Source: Bacillota bacterium
Lineage (GTDB): Bacteria; Bacillota; Clostridia; Acetivibrionales; DSM-2933
NCBI GenBank assembly: GCA_023430975.1
Contig: JAEYYB010000146.1
Span: forward strand, 1 to 64,000
DNA: 64,000 nucleotides
Direction: 5' to 3'
Part shown: one piece after another, positions 44,065 to 52,586 of the stretch
Numbering within the stretch: the stretch's first letter is position 1
How the letters are laid out: every line of letters starts with the position of its first letter
The notes under the pieces: generated by a model
Database searches by the model: none
Seen by the model: the letters and a program-made list of their open reading frames with translations, nothing else
Told to the model about the DNA's origin: nothing
Translations under genes and position numbers: made by a program

Positions 44065-45615
44065 ATGGCTTCTCAGGTAAATGCATCAAGCTTTACGGAG
44101 ATACAGCTGGTTACCTTTCATCTTGGACATGAGGAGTTTGGAGCAAATATAATGAATGTCAAAGAAATTGTCAGGGTAACAGACATAACAAAGGTTCCTA
44201 ATGCTCCATCATACATAGAGGGCGTATGCAACTTAAGAGGAAGCGTCCTACCTATTATTGATGGCAGATCCAGGCTAAGTATGGAAAAGAAAGAGAAGGA
44301 TGAAAACAGCAGGGTGCTTGTTATCGATATAAACGGCAAAGCCACAGGCATGATTGTTGACAAGGTATCTGAGGTGATGAGGGTTAATATATCTGATGTA
44401 GAACCTCCACCTGCAGTCATTAAAAACATTGATACCGATTATATCAGCGGTGTTGTGAAGCTAAACAGCGGAAAAAGACTTATTATGTTCTTAGAGCTGA
44501 TAAAGATACTGAATATGGATGATATGGAAGGGTTGACTGAAATAATAGACAACATGCCGTCTGTTTCAGGATCTGTGGAATCAACAGCCACATCGACAAA
44601 AGAAATGATAGAAGAGGAACAGCTTGTTTCCTTTATGATCGGGAAAGAAGAGTACGCATTAAGTATAATGCAGGTTAAGGAAATCATAAGAGTGCCTGAT
44701 ATAGTAAAGGTGCCAAACTGCGAGCATTATATTGAGGGCGTTGTATCCATAAGAAACCATCTTCTGCCCATCGTAAATCTAAGAAGGTATTTTGGCATGG
44801 AAGACGGTGAGCTGACGGACCATACCAGAATTCTTATAGTTGATATGGGTAATACCACATCAGGTGTCCTAGTTGACAAGGTTACAGAGGTTATCAGGAT
44901 TCCAACCAGTGTTATACAGCCGCCGCCAGTGTTTTACAACACCGAGGGTGAGCAGATCAAGGGAATAGCCAAGCTGAATAATGGGAAAAGACTTCTTCTT
45001 TTATTGGAACCTACAAAGCTTCTTTCAATGGATGAGATTAGTAATATAAAGGGTTATCAGGAAACATCCTCAGAAGAAGAGATGAAAAGTATTGAAAAAC
45101 AACTTATGGATGAGGAACAGTTGGTTACATTTAAACTGGATAATGAGGAGTTTGCCATAAAAATAACCGATGTGCAGGAAATAAACAGGATGACGGAAAT
45201 AACAAAGATACCCAGGGCACCGTACTTTATTGAGGGTATAGTAAATTTAAGGGGTAATATAATACCTGCACTGGATTTAAGAAAACTATTTAGCCTCTCA
45301 GACCAGGAAAAAACCGACTCTACCAGGGTTATTATAGTGGATGTGGAAGGTAAAAAAACAGGTATTGTAGTTGATGCGGTATCTGAGGTCCTAAGGTTTG
45401 AGAAAAGCTTTATTGAAGCTCCACCTAAGATATTGTCAAACGGCATAGATACTGAGTATATTGAGGGTGTCGGGAAGCTTGACAGCGGTAAGAGAATGAT
45501 ACTTATTCTAAGCCTTAGAAAAGTTCTTAAATACAATGAAAAACCTAATGAAATAGTTGAACCGGAAAAAAAGACTGAGACTGTAAAAGGAAAGACTAAG
45601 AAGTTATCAGTATAA
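44065..45615 (+). CDS. Adaptor with three CheW domains
   Basis: 516 residues; the ATG at 44065 has GGGGGG before it. Three tandem CheW domains are visible by repeated blocks: LVTFHLGHEEFGANIMNVKE, LVSFMIGKEEYALSIMQVKE and LVTFKLDNEEFAIKITDVQE, each followed by an IEGV(V/C/I)NLRG-type turn and a KLNSGKRL/KLDSGKRM strand. CheW couples receptors to CheA; three in one chain would bridge several receptors or kinases and is well suited to the double-tip receptor just upstream. It ends in a Lys/Glu tail. Confidence 0.9.
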   Translation: MASQVNASSFTEIQLVTFHLGHEEFGANIMNVKEIVRVTDITKVPNAPSYIEGVCNLRGSVLPIIDGRSRLSMEKKEKDENSRVLVIDINGKATGMIVDKVSEVMRVNISDVEPPPAVIKNIDTDYISGVVKLNSGKRLIMFLELIKILNMDDMEGLTEIIDNMPSVSGSVESTATSTKEMIEEEQLVSFMIGKEEYALSIMQVKEIIRVPDIVKVPNCEHYIEGVVSIRNHLLPIVNLRRYFGMEDGELTDHTRILIVDMGNTTSGVLVDKVTEVIRIPTSVIQPPPVFYNTEGEQIKGIAKLNNGKRLLLLLEPTKLLSMDEISNIKGYQETSSEEEMKSIEKQLMDEEQLVTFKLDNEEFAIKITDVQEINRMTEITKIPRAPYFIEGIVNLRGNIIPALDLRKLFSLSDQEKTDSTRVIIVDVEGKKTGIVVDAVSEVLRFEKSFIEAPPKILSNGIDTEYIEGVGKLDSGKRMILILSLRKVLKYNEKPNEIVEPEKKTETVKGKTKKLSV

Positions 45616-45776
45616 TTACAGGTTTAACTCACCATTAACCGATGCAAAGATGCTGCAATTGGTTTTTTCCTCTCCCAAAATGAATGATGTTAGTTGAAAA
45701 GGTGTTTTGGGAGGGGGTTTGGTGGCAATGATTAGTTGAGTATGATTGATATCCTATATATTGGAGGAGCGGCTTC

Positions 45777-46850
45777 ATGGTAAAAATCAAGGTATTAATT
45801 GTTGATGACTCAGCACTTATGAGAAAAGCTATAAAAGAAATACTTTCAACTGATTCCAGCTTGGAAGTGGTCGGTTTTGCTAGAGATGGTGAAGATGCTA
45901 TTCTAAAGGCAAGAGAATTGATGCCGGATGTAATTACCATGGATATTAATATGCCTCTTATGGATGGTCTTACTTCTATGCAGCATATTCTTTATGACTT
46001 TCCTAATGTTACTGTTATTGTTTTAAGTTCACTGTCTCAGGAAGGAGCACTCATCACATTCGAAGCACTTGAACTTGGTGCATTTGATTTTGTTGCCAAG
46101 CCGTCGGGAACTGTGTCTTCAAACATATATATTGTTGGAAAAGAGATTATTGAAAAGGTAAAGGCAGGTTATAAATACTCAAGGAAGAACACCATCAGAG
46201 GAAGGATTGCACGAACTAAAGAAATTATAAAACCGGTTCAAAAAAAGTCTATAGTAGGTTCCTACGTTACTACAACCAAAACCGTGGCATCAAAGGTTGT
46301 GGTTATTGGAATATCAACCGGCGGGCCCAACACACTTATGGAGGTCATGCCTATGATACCTGCTGATCTTAATGCAGCTATTATTATTGTTCAGCATATG
46401 CCTCCAGCATTTACGTCAACCTTTGCCAAGAGGATAAATGAGGCAAGTAATTTTGATATAAAAGAGGCAGAAATAGGTGACAAAGTGGTTAACGGTAAAG
46501 GCTTTCTTGCACCTGGAGGGTACCACCTCGTAGTGAGAAAAGAGGGAATTCGCATAACCAGTACTCCGAAGACATTATTTATGCCATCTGTAAATGTCAC
46601 AATGGAGTCTGTACTGGAATGCTACGGAGGAAAAAATGTAATAGGCGTTTTGATGACGGGTATGGGTGATGATGGGGCCGATGCTATGGTTAAGATTAGG
46701 AAGGCTGGAGGAATAACAATTGCAGAGGACGAGTCTACCGCAGTTGTTTTCGGTATGCCTAGAGAGGCAATAGAGCGAGGTGGTGCTGAGATAGTGGCAC
46801 CCTCACATAAAATTCCCAATGAAATAATAAGGGCAGTAATGCGGCGATAA
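45777..46850 (+). CDS. cheB: Chemotaxis-type protein-glutamate methylesterase
   Basis: 357 residues with GGAGGAG before the ATG. The N-terminal receiver domain has D56 in ITMDINMPLMDG. The C-terminal CheB methylesterase has the Ser in GISTGGPNTL, His in VQHMPPAF and Asp in GMGDDGADAM, the catalytic triad that removes methyl groups from receptor glutamates. With CheR (54443-55270) it would adapt the double MCP. A 160-base gap with an inverted repeat (CCTCTCCCAAAA ... TTTTGGGAG) separates it from the CheW gene. Confidence 0.94.
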   Translation: MVKIKVLIVDDSALMRKAIKEILSTDSSLEVVGFARDGEDAILKARELMPDVITMDINMPLMDGLTSMQHILYDFPNVTVIVLSSLSQEGALITFEALELGAFDFVAKPSGTVSSNIYIVGKEIIEKVKAGYKYSRKNTIRGRIARTKEIIKPVQKKSIVGSYVTTTKTVASKVVVIGISTGGPNTLMEVMPMIPADLNAAIIIVQHMPPAFTSTFAKRINEASNFDIKEAEIGDKVVNGKGFLAPGGYHLVVRKEGIRITSTPKTLFMPSVNVTMESVLECYGGKNVIGVLMTGMGDDGADAMVKIRKAGGITIAEDESTAVVFGMPREAIERGGAEIVAPSHKIPNEIIRAVMRR

Positions 46851-46866
46851 GAGAATGGAGAAAATT

Positions 46867-47730
46867 ATGGACATTAAAGTTAAAGAAAAGACATGGGAAG
46901 TGTTAGCACATGAAAAAGAAAATATTGTGGATTTATGGGAAGAAGAAATAAAATTAAACAAAATTGTAAAAAAGGGTGTTTTATCAGATAGTGATATAAA
47001 AAGTTTCTGCACTCAGCTTGTGGAAGTATTTATGGAATTGGTCAGAGAGGAAAAGGCAATTTTAATTTCTATGTATTCCAATGATGTAAAAAGATCATTA
47101 GAGTTGTACTCCGGAACAACTGCAGCAAAAGGTATGACTCCTACTGAAATAAGCATGTATATATATTCATTTAAAACAATATTTTTAAAAGTACTACAGA
47201 AAAATTACGGTGATGATATTGCTTTATTAAATTCAGAAATTATAAGGTTGTCGGATTTGTTGGACAAAATGGGCTTATATACATTTGACCTTTATGTAAA
47301 GGAAAGGGAAACAATTATTTTAAGGCAGCAACAGGATATGATAGAGCTGTCCACACCTGTAATAAGCGTGTGGGATAGGATACTGGCGATACCCCTTATT
47401 GGAACACTGGACAGCAAAAGAACTCAGCTTATTATGGAGAAGCTTCTTGAAATGATAGTTTCAACAGGTTCAATGGTTGCAATTATTGATGTTACAGGAG
47501 TGCCTGCTGTAGATACGCTTGTTGCAAATCACCTTCTTAAGACAGCAAGTGCTACCAAACTATTGGGAGCAGAAATTATTATTACCGGCATAAGCTCTGC
47601 CATTGCCCAGACTATGGTTCATCTGGGGGTGGATTTGTCCGGGGTTGCTACCAGAGCTCTGATGGCAGATGGTATAAAATTGGCATATGATATGCTGGAT
47701 TATAGAGTAATCAAAGTGAAAAAGATCTAG
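46867..47730 (+). CDS. RsbR-like stressosome protein (RsbRD N-domain plus STAS)
   Basis: Start at 46867 (GGAG 7 bases upstream); 287 residues. Residues 1-150 are a helical globin-like sensor of the RsbRD_N type. The C-terminal STAS domain begins ELSTPVISVWDRILAIPLIG. Two Thr match the RsbR phosphorylation sites of Bacillus: T163 in the STPVI segment and T210 in IDVTGV. In stressosomes RsbR and RsbS form a large shell and release RsbT when phosphorylated. Encoded 14 bases after cheB, which is not where a stressosome gene is normally found. Confidence 0.85.
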   Translation: MDIKVKEKTWEVLAHEKENIVDLWEEEIKLNKIVKKGVLSDSDIKSFCTQLVEVFMELVREEKAILISMYSNDVKRSLELYSGTTAAKGMTPTEISMYIYSFKTIFLKVLQKNYGDDIALLNSEIIRLSDLLDKMGLYTFDLYVKERETIILRQQQDMIELSTPVISVWDRILAIPLIGTLDSKRTQLIMEKLLEMIVSTGSMVAIIDVTGVPAVDTLVANHLLKTASATKLLGAEIIITGISSAIAQTMVHLGVDLSGVATRALMADGIKLAYDMLDYRVIKVKKI

Positions 47731-47749
47731 AGACGATGGAGAGGTATAA

Positions 47750-48211
47750 ATGGAGAAGATACCTATATTAAAAATTAACAACATACTTATTGTATCCTTA
47801 CAAGGGGATTTGACTGACAAAAGTCTGGAGAACCTGCAGCAGGATATTTTGAATAGAATTTACAAGACAAAAGCGGTAGGTGTCCTTATTGACATATCGG
47901 TATTGGATATAATTGATTCATTTTTAGGTAGGGTTATTTCCGATACAGCCAGGATGATAAGATTATTGGGTGCTGAAATCATGATAATAGGTATGAAGCC
48001 TTGTGTTGCCATAACACTGGTCGAACTGGGGCTTCATATAGGCAGTGTCAATACGGTCTTGGATATGGAATCAGGGATGGAGAAGCTTAAAAGAGAAATT
48101 AGACTTCATAGCATAAAAGAAATTGATGAGTCATCTTTACCAGGGTATATGGCGGAAAATGTAGTAGAGCTGGATGACCAGCCAGGAGAGGAACAAGATG
48201 ATATTTTATGA
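47750..48211 (+). CDS. rsbS: RsbS-like STAS protein
   Basis: 153 residues. The STAS fold is clear (ILIVSLQGDLTDKSLENLQQ, GVLIDISVLDIIDSFLGR, MIIGMKPCVAITLVELG). S50 in IDIS corresponds to the Ser of RsbS that RsbT phosphorylates. It is longer than Bacillus RsbS (about 120) owing to an acidic C-terminal extension ending in GEEQDDIL. Its 3' end overlaps the RsbT-like start by 14 bases, so the proteins are made in a fixed ratio. Confidence 0.88.
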   Translation: MEKIPILKINNILIVSLQGDLTDKSLENLQQDILNRIYKTKAVGVLIDISVLDIIDSFLGRVISDTARMIRLLGAEIMIIGMKPCVAITLVELGLHIGSVNTVLDMESGMEKLKREIRLHSIKEIDESSLPGYMAENVVELDDQPGEEQDDIL

Positions 48212-48593
48212 GGTTTATATAAATGAGGAACGTGATATAGTGACTGCCCGGCAGAAAGCAAGAGAAGCAGCAAAGGAAATGAATTTCGGTTTGGTGGATC
48301 AGACCAGGATCATAACTGCTGTAAGCGAGCTCTCCAGAAATATCTATGAACATGCCGGAAAAGGAAGGGTTATTATTGAAGCTGTCTCTATCGGATCACA
48401 AAAAGGTCTGATGTTTTCATTTATAGATGAAGGGCCTGGTATTGAAGATATCGAGCTTGTTATGAGAGAAGGCTTTTCTACCGGAAAGGGCATGGGGCTG
48501 GGGCTTCCGGGAAGTAAAAAGCTTATGGACTACTTTTCAATAACTTCTCAGGTTTTAAAAGGGACAAAGGTTGTAATCAAAAAATGGTTGTAG
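48198..48593 (+). CDS. rsbT: RsbT-like serine kinase
   Basis: 131 residues; the ATG at 48198 has AGGAGAGG 6 bases upstream. The GHKL kinase motifs are present: N-box TAVSELSRNIYEHA, G1 IDEGPGI and G2 GKGMGLGLPGSKKLMD. RsbT phosphorylates RsbS and RsbR and then switches partner. Its neighbours on both sides are its expected substrates and a related fused kinase, so the complete RST module is present. Confidence 0.9.
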   Translation: MIFYEVYINEERDIVTARQKAREAAKEMNFGLVDQTRIITAVSELSRNIYEHAGKGRVIIEAVSIGSQKGLMFSFIDEGPGIEDIELVMREGFSTGKGMGLGLPGSKKLMDYFSITSQVLKGTKVVIKKWL

Positions 48594-49639
48594 AGGGCGT
48601 GATCAAGATAGAGATATTAGACATCAGGGGCGAGTATGATATTGGAACAGCAAGGAGGAGTATTGCACAAAAATGTACTGATATGGGATTTAGTGAGCAT
48701 GAAATAGGCCAAATCTCTATTGCTGTTACGGAATTGTGCACCAATATAATTAAGCATAATGCGGTTGATGGAAAAGTAATATTTACTGAACTTTGTGAAG
48801 GAGGTAGAAAGGGAATAGAGATCACTATTGAGGACAAAGGTCCCGGGATTGCTGATGTAGATGAAGTTTTAAGAGATGGATTTTCGACAAAAGGCACTAT
48901 GGGTACGGGGTTAGGGGCTGTTAAAAGGCTTATGGATTCATTTGAGATTTATTCAAATATAAAGAGGAATAAATATTTAAAGTACCCCTTTGAAGAAATA
49001 TTTGAAGGTACAGTGGTTACAGTGAAGAAGTGGTTAACAGGCAAATACATTCCCTTTAATGATGAGATAAAGCTAAGTGTAATGAGCAGGCCGTATCCTG
49101 GATTTAACATCAATGGTGACTCATATTATGTGAAGAACCTTAAGGGCAAAGAGATCTTTGCAGTTATAGATGGCCTTGGGCATGGACATGAAGCACATAT
49201 AGCTTCAGCGTTAGCTGCAACGATAATAGAAGACAATATTCACAAAAACCTCACTGAAATTGTAGTTGATGTTGATTCTGCATTAAAACCGACACGCGGA
49301 GCTACAATGGGAATTATAATTATAGATAAGTTTAAGAAAGAATTTGAATATTGTTCAATAGGAAATATAGACATAAGGTACATTGGTGAGAACGGGACTG
49401 AGATTATGATGCCTACAAACGGTATGCTGGGCGGTAAAGTAAACAGTATAAAGGTGCATAGACGAATTTACAATAGCGGTGCAGCCATAGTAATTTGTTC
49501 GGATGGGATTTCCACAAGGTGGGGTATTGATAACTACCCGGGAATACTGCTAAAAAACCCGGCTATTTTATCTAATTCCATTATGAGGGACTTCGCCAAG
49601 GAAAATGATGATGCAACTGTTTTAGTTGCTTTTATATAA
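48584..49639 (+). CDS. Fused RsbT-like kinase and SpoIIE/RsbX-type phosphatase
   Basis: 351 residues. Residues 5-150 are a second GHKL kinase (VTELCTNIIKHNA, EDKGPGI, MGTGLGAVKRLMD), like the N-terminal part of RsbT. The C-terminal half is a PP2C-like phosphatase of the RsbX/SpoIIE kind (FNINGDSYYVKN, AVIDGLGHGHEAHIAS, VICSDGIST, ENDDATVLV). Kinase and phosphatase for the same STAS partners may therefore be on one chain. The ATG at 48584 overlaps rsbT by 10 bases; a GTG at 48599 is possible. It could set and reset the phosphorylation state of RsbS/RsbR. Confidence 0.85.
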   Translation: MVVEGVIKIEILDIRGEYDIGTARRSIAQKCTDMGFSEHEIGQISIAVTELCTNIIKHNAVDGKVIFTELCEGGRKGIEITIEDKGPGIADVDEVLRDGFSTKGTMGTGLGAVKRLMDSFEIYSNIKRNKYLKYPFEEIFEGTVVTVKKWLTGKYIPFNDEIKLSVMSRPYPGFNINGDSYYVKNLKGKEIFAVIDGLGHGHEAHIASALAATIIEDNIHKNLTEIVVDVDSALKPTRGATMGIIIIDKFKKEFEYCSIGNIDIRYIGENGTEIMMPTNGMLGGKVNSIKVHRRIYNSGAAIVICSDGISTRWGIDNYPGILLKNPAILSNSIMRDFAKENDDATVLVAFI

Positions 49640-49649
49640 GGCGATGAAT

Positions 49650-50657
49650 ATGAAAAAAGATTGTATAAATTGGTATCTGTTATTTAAATATATGATGGAT
49701 GAAAAAAAGAGGCTGGAGGATGAAATAAACAAGCTAACTGAGGAGCTTTTGGAAACTAATTCCGGAGTTTTGGCAATTGTTCAGGAATTTGAAAAATCCA
49801 ACGAAAGCCTCCTTAGAAATGATGAAGAGAAGAATAAGTTCCTTGAAAGCCTGAAAAAGGCCAATAAGGAACAGCTTGACAAAATAAAGGCACAAGAAAA
49901 GGCACTGATGCAGGCCGATAAAATGGCTTCCCTAGGGCATCTGGTAGCTGGTGTTGCTCATGAAATCAATAACCCCACAACTTTCATAAGATCAAACATC
50001 GAGTTATTGCAAAAGTATTGGAATATTGCAGTAAACCATATCGTAATGGAAGGCGATCAGAGGATACAAGTTGTGGTAGAGGATTTTGATGAAGTCTTAA
50101 AGTCTATGTACAAGGGCACTGAGAGAATAATGGATATCGTAAATGGACTGAAGTTTTTTTCAAGACAGGAAAAGGTAGGATACAGCCCTATTGATTTATT
50201 TGAATGTTTGAATGATTCATTAAAATTAGTTAGGAATGAAGTCGTCAGGCATAAGATTACATTTATAAACAGCATACAAAAGGGCGAATATATAGTAAAT
50301 GGTTCTAAACAACAACTGGAGCAGGTTTTTATAAATTTAATACTTAACTCAATAAAAGCGATAGCAAAGAAAAATGCATCTGAAGGCTGTATTGAAGTAC
50401 GGACGAAAACAAAACCCCATAATCTTGCATCTATTATTGTAAGGGATAATGGATGCGGCATTAAAGAAGAAAATTTAAGTATGATATTTAATCCCTTTTA
50501 TACCACGCATCTTGATGAAGGGGGGACAGGACTGGGACTTTCAATTGTTTACGGAATAATAGAAGAACACCATGGCACTATAGACGTGTCAAGCAGGTTA
50601 AATGAAGGGACTGAAATAATTATTACCATGCCTTTATTTGAGAAAAACCTGTTGTGA
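49650..50657 (+). CDS. Cytoplasmic sensor histidine kinase
   Basis: 335 residues from the ATG at 49650 (TAAGG 8 bases before). It has no membrane helix or sensory domain; a long coiled coil (about 15-90) leads to the dimerisation box with His near 104 (GVAHEINNP). The catalytic motifs are LILNSIKAI, DNGCGIKEE and GGTGLGLSIVYG. It would autophosphorylate and pass phosphate to a receiver, perhaps the one encoded at 52127-52546 or the HPt protein next to it. The coiled coil suggests that it receives its signal from protein partners in the array. Confidence 0.9.
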   Translation: MKKDCINWYLLFKYMMDEKKRLEDEINKLTEELLETNSGVLAIVQEFEKSNESLLRNDEEKNKFLESLKKANKEQLDKIKAQEKALMQADKMASLGHLVAGVAHEINNPTTFIRSNIELLQKYWNIAVNHIVMEGDQRIQVVVEDFDEVLKSMYKGTERIMDIVNGLKFFSRQEKVGYSPIDLFECLNDSLKLVRNEVVRHKITFINSIQKGEYIVNGSKQQLEQVFINLILNSIKAIAKKNASEGCIEVRTKTKPHNLASIIVRDNGCGIKEENLSMIFNPFYTTHLDEGGTGLGLSIVYGIIEEHHGTIDVSSRLNEGTEIIITMPLFEKNLL

Positions 50658-50691
50658 GAATTTCCAGGATTACGTAGAAGGAGGACCAAAA

Positions 50692-52122
50692 ATGGATGAG
50701 CATATTAATATATATTTCGAAGATGCTTTTGACTTTTTACAAAATGCGGAGGAGTCACTATTAAGGCTAGAGGAAGGGTATTCTCAAGAGGATATCAATC
50801 AATTATTCAGATCTGCCCACTCCTTAAAAAGCTCTTCTGCTTCTGTAGGATTTGATGAAATTGCAAGCCTTACACATAAAACTGAGGATATGCTGGACCT
50901 TTTAAGAAAGGGAAGTTTAAAGCTGGATAAATATATTATAAATCTCTGTTTTGAGGCCTTTGATGCTACCAAAAAATTTGTCTGTATAAGGGCTGATTCT
51001 GCAAGTGAAGGCCTTCCTAAAGATTTGGCTGATTTTTCAAAAGAAATTGAAGCTGAAATATCAAAGCTCTTAAAGGACAAGCACGAAACGATTGAGCATA
51101 GAGAGATAAGTATGAACTTTCATAAGGATCATGAAAAATATCGCAACACTTTTTTTGTATATCTTGTATTTGAGAAGGATACTCCCATGCTAAATGTCAG
51201 AAGATTCATGCTTTTAAATGCAATAAACGATATGGGAGCGGTTTTGTATTCCAGTCCATCCCACCAAGTTATGGTTGACATAAGCAGTGAGGATAGCAAT
51301 AAAACATATCAAAGTATTATATCAACAAACAGGAATGAAGATGAGCTGCCACAGCTTCTTGATGTTGGTGATGTAAAGATGATCAAGATTATAAATGTTA
51401 CCGGTGAATTTATAGAAGATAGTGAGATTAGATTCAAGTCAAAAGACATAGATTTTTTTGATACATTTTTTAAAAATTTTAAGGCCATTGCCAATCTGGT
51501 ATTCAATTTTTCAAAGGATATGGATTCCCATGAGTTGAATAGCTCACAAACTATAGAATGGCTTTATAAAGTACTGGAAGGTACTCTGGAAGAATTCAGA
51601 TTTCATATAGATACGAGGAGACTTGTAAAGTTTAAAGAGGATATATTTGTTTTAATTGAAATTCTGGCTCATTATTTGGAATATCCCAATTATGCATCTA
51701 ACAATACCATAGCTTTATTGCAAAAAGTTTACATAGATATTATAAGAGAAATCTATGAATTGATAGAAAATAACATTGTTTTTAGAAAAATCAAGTTGCA
51801 TGGAAAATCTCAAATATCATCACTGCATGAGGTGATCTGCCGCATTGATAAAAATGTTTTTAAAAATATTATAATAGACATCAGTGAGATTGATATGATT
51901 GAGCCGGAAGATATAAAAACGTTTATTACAATTAACAGAGATCTTACTGATGACAATATCGGTTTTTTTCTGATTAATAATGGAATTTACAGAAAAAGGA
52001 TTTGCAATATACTTGACTCAATAAATGATATTGAGCCCTTTAAAATATATTACTCAGAAGTTGAAACAATTATGGGATTTAACTGGGGCAGTAGAAGAAA
52101 ACACTTTAGAATGGAGGGATAG
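50692..52122 (+). CDS. HPt protein with CheA-P2-like segment and C-terminal STAS-like domain
   Basis: The ATG at 50692 follows GAAGGAGG; 476 residues. The N-terminal HPt domain has H43 in FRSAHSLKSSSASVGF. Residues about 140-230 (NTFFVYLVFEKDTPMLNVRR, then LNAINDMGAVLYSSP) resemble the P2 domain of CheA that docks CheY. A helical region follows, and the last 90 residues (KNIIIDISEIDMIEPEDIKT) look like a STAS domain with a Ser in the IDIS position. There is no kinase core. It could carry phosphate from CheA to the STAS network, the physical link between the two halves of the cluster. Confidence 0.7.
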   Translation: MDEHINIYFEDAFDFLQNAEESLLRLEEGYSQEDINQLFRSAHSLKSSSASVGFDEIASLTHKTEDMLDLLRKGSLKLDKYIINLCFEAFDATKKFVCIRADSASEGLPKDLADFSKEIEAEISKLLKDKHETIEHREISMNFHKDHEKYRNTFFVYLVFEKDTPMLNVRRFMLLNAINDMGAVLYSSPSHQVMVDISSEDSNKTYQSIISTNRNEDELPQLLDVGDVKMIKIINVTGEFIEDSEIRFKSKDIDFFDTFFKNFKAIANLVFNFSKDMDSHELNSSQTIEWLYKVLEGTLEEFRFHIDTRRLVKFKEDIFVLIEILAHYLEYPNYASNNTIALLQKVYIDIIREIYELIENNIVFRKIKLHGKSQISSLHEVICRIDKNVFKNIIIDISEIDMIEPEDIKTFITINRDLTDDNIGFFLINNGIYRKRICNILDSINDIEPFKIYYSEVETIMGFNWGSRRKHFRMEG

Positions 52123-52126
52123 ACAA

Positions 52127-52546
52127 ATGAATAAACAAAACTACAAGATTCTTATTGTGGATGATGAAAGGGATATACTTGAATCCCTGAAAAAAAATCT
52201 TGTTCTGGAGGGCTATTGTGTTGAGACAACTGACGATTCAGAAGAAGCATTGGAAAGGATCAAGAATGACAAATTCCATATTGTTTTGACTGATATAGTT
52301 ATGCCTAAAATGGATGGAATTGAGCTTTTAAGGGAGATTAAATCCTATGATGCTTTGGCTCAGGTAATAATGATGACGGGCTATTCAACTATGGATAAGA
52401 CAATTAAGTCATTGGAAAGTGGTGCTAATGATTATATTCTAAAGCCATTTAAAAGTGTTGAGTATGTAATTAGCATAATTAACTTGTCAATAGATAAGCT
52501 GGAAAGATGGAGGGACTCAATCAGGGGAATTGTAAAAGAAATCTAA
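52127..52546 (+). CDS. Receiver-domain response regulator
   Basis: 139 residues, ATG with GGAGG upstream. A single receiver domain: acidic pair in VDDERD, phosphoacceptor D56 in LTDIVMPKMDG, Thr in MMTGYS and Lys in ILKPFKS. There is no output domain, so it acts by protein contact or as a phosphate relay. It begins 4 bases after the HPt-STAS gene. The LTDIVMPKMDGIELL pattern is closer to NtrC-type receivers than to CheY. Confidence 0.92.
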   Translation: MNKQNYKILIVDDERDILESLKKNLVLEGYCVETTDDSEEALERIKNDKFHIVLTDIVMPKMDGIELLREIKSYDALAQVIMMTGYSTMDKTIKSLESGANDYILKPFKSVEYVISIINLSIDKLERWRDSIRGIVKEI

Positions 52547-52586
52547 GGATTATTGGCAGGTATAAAACCAAGGATGGGGTGAACAT

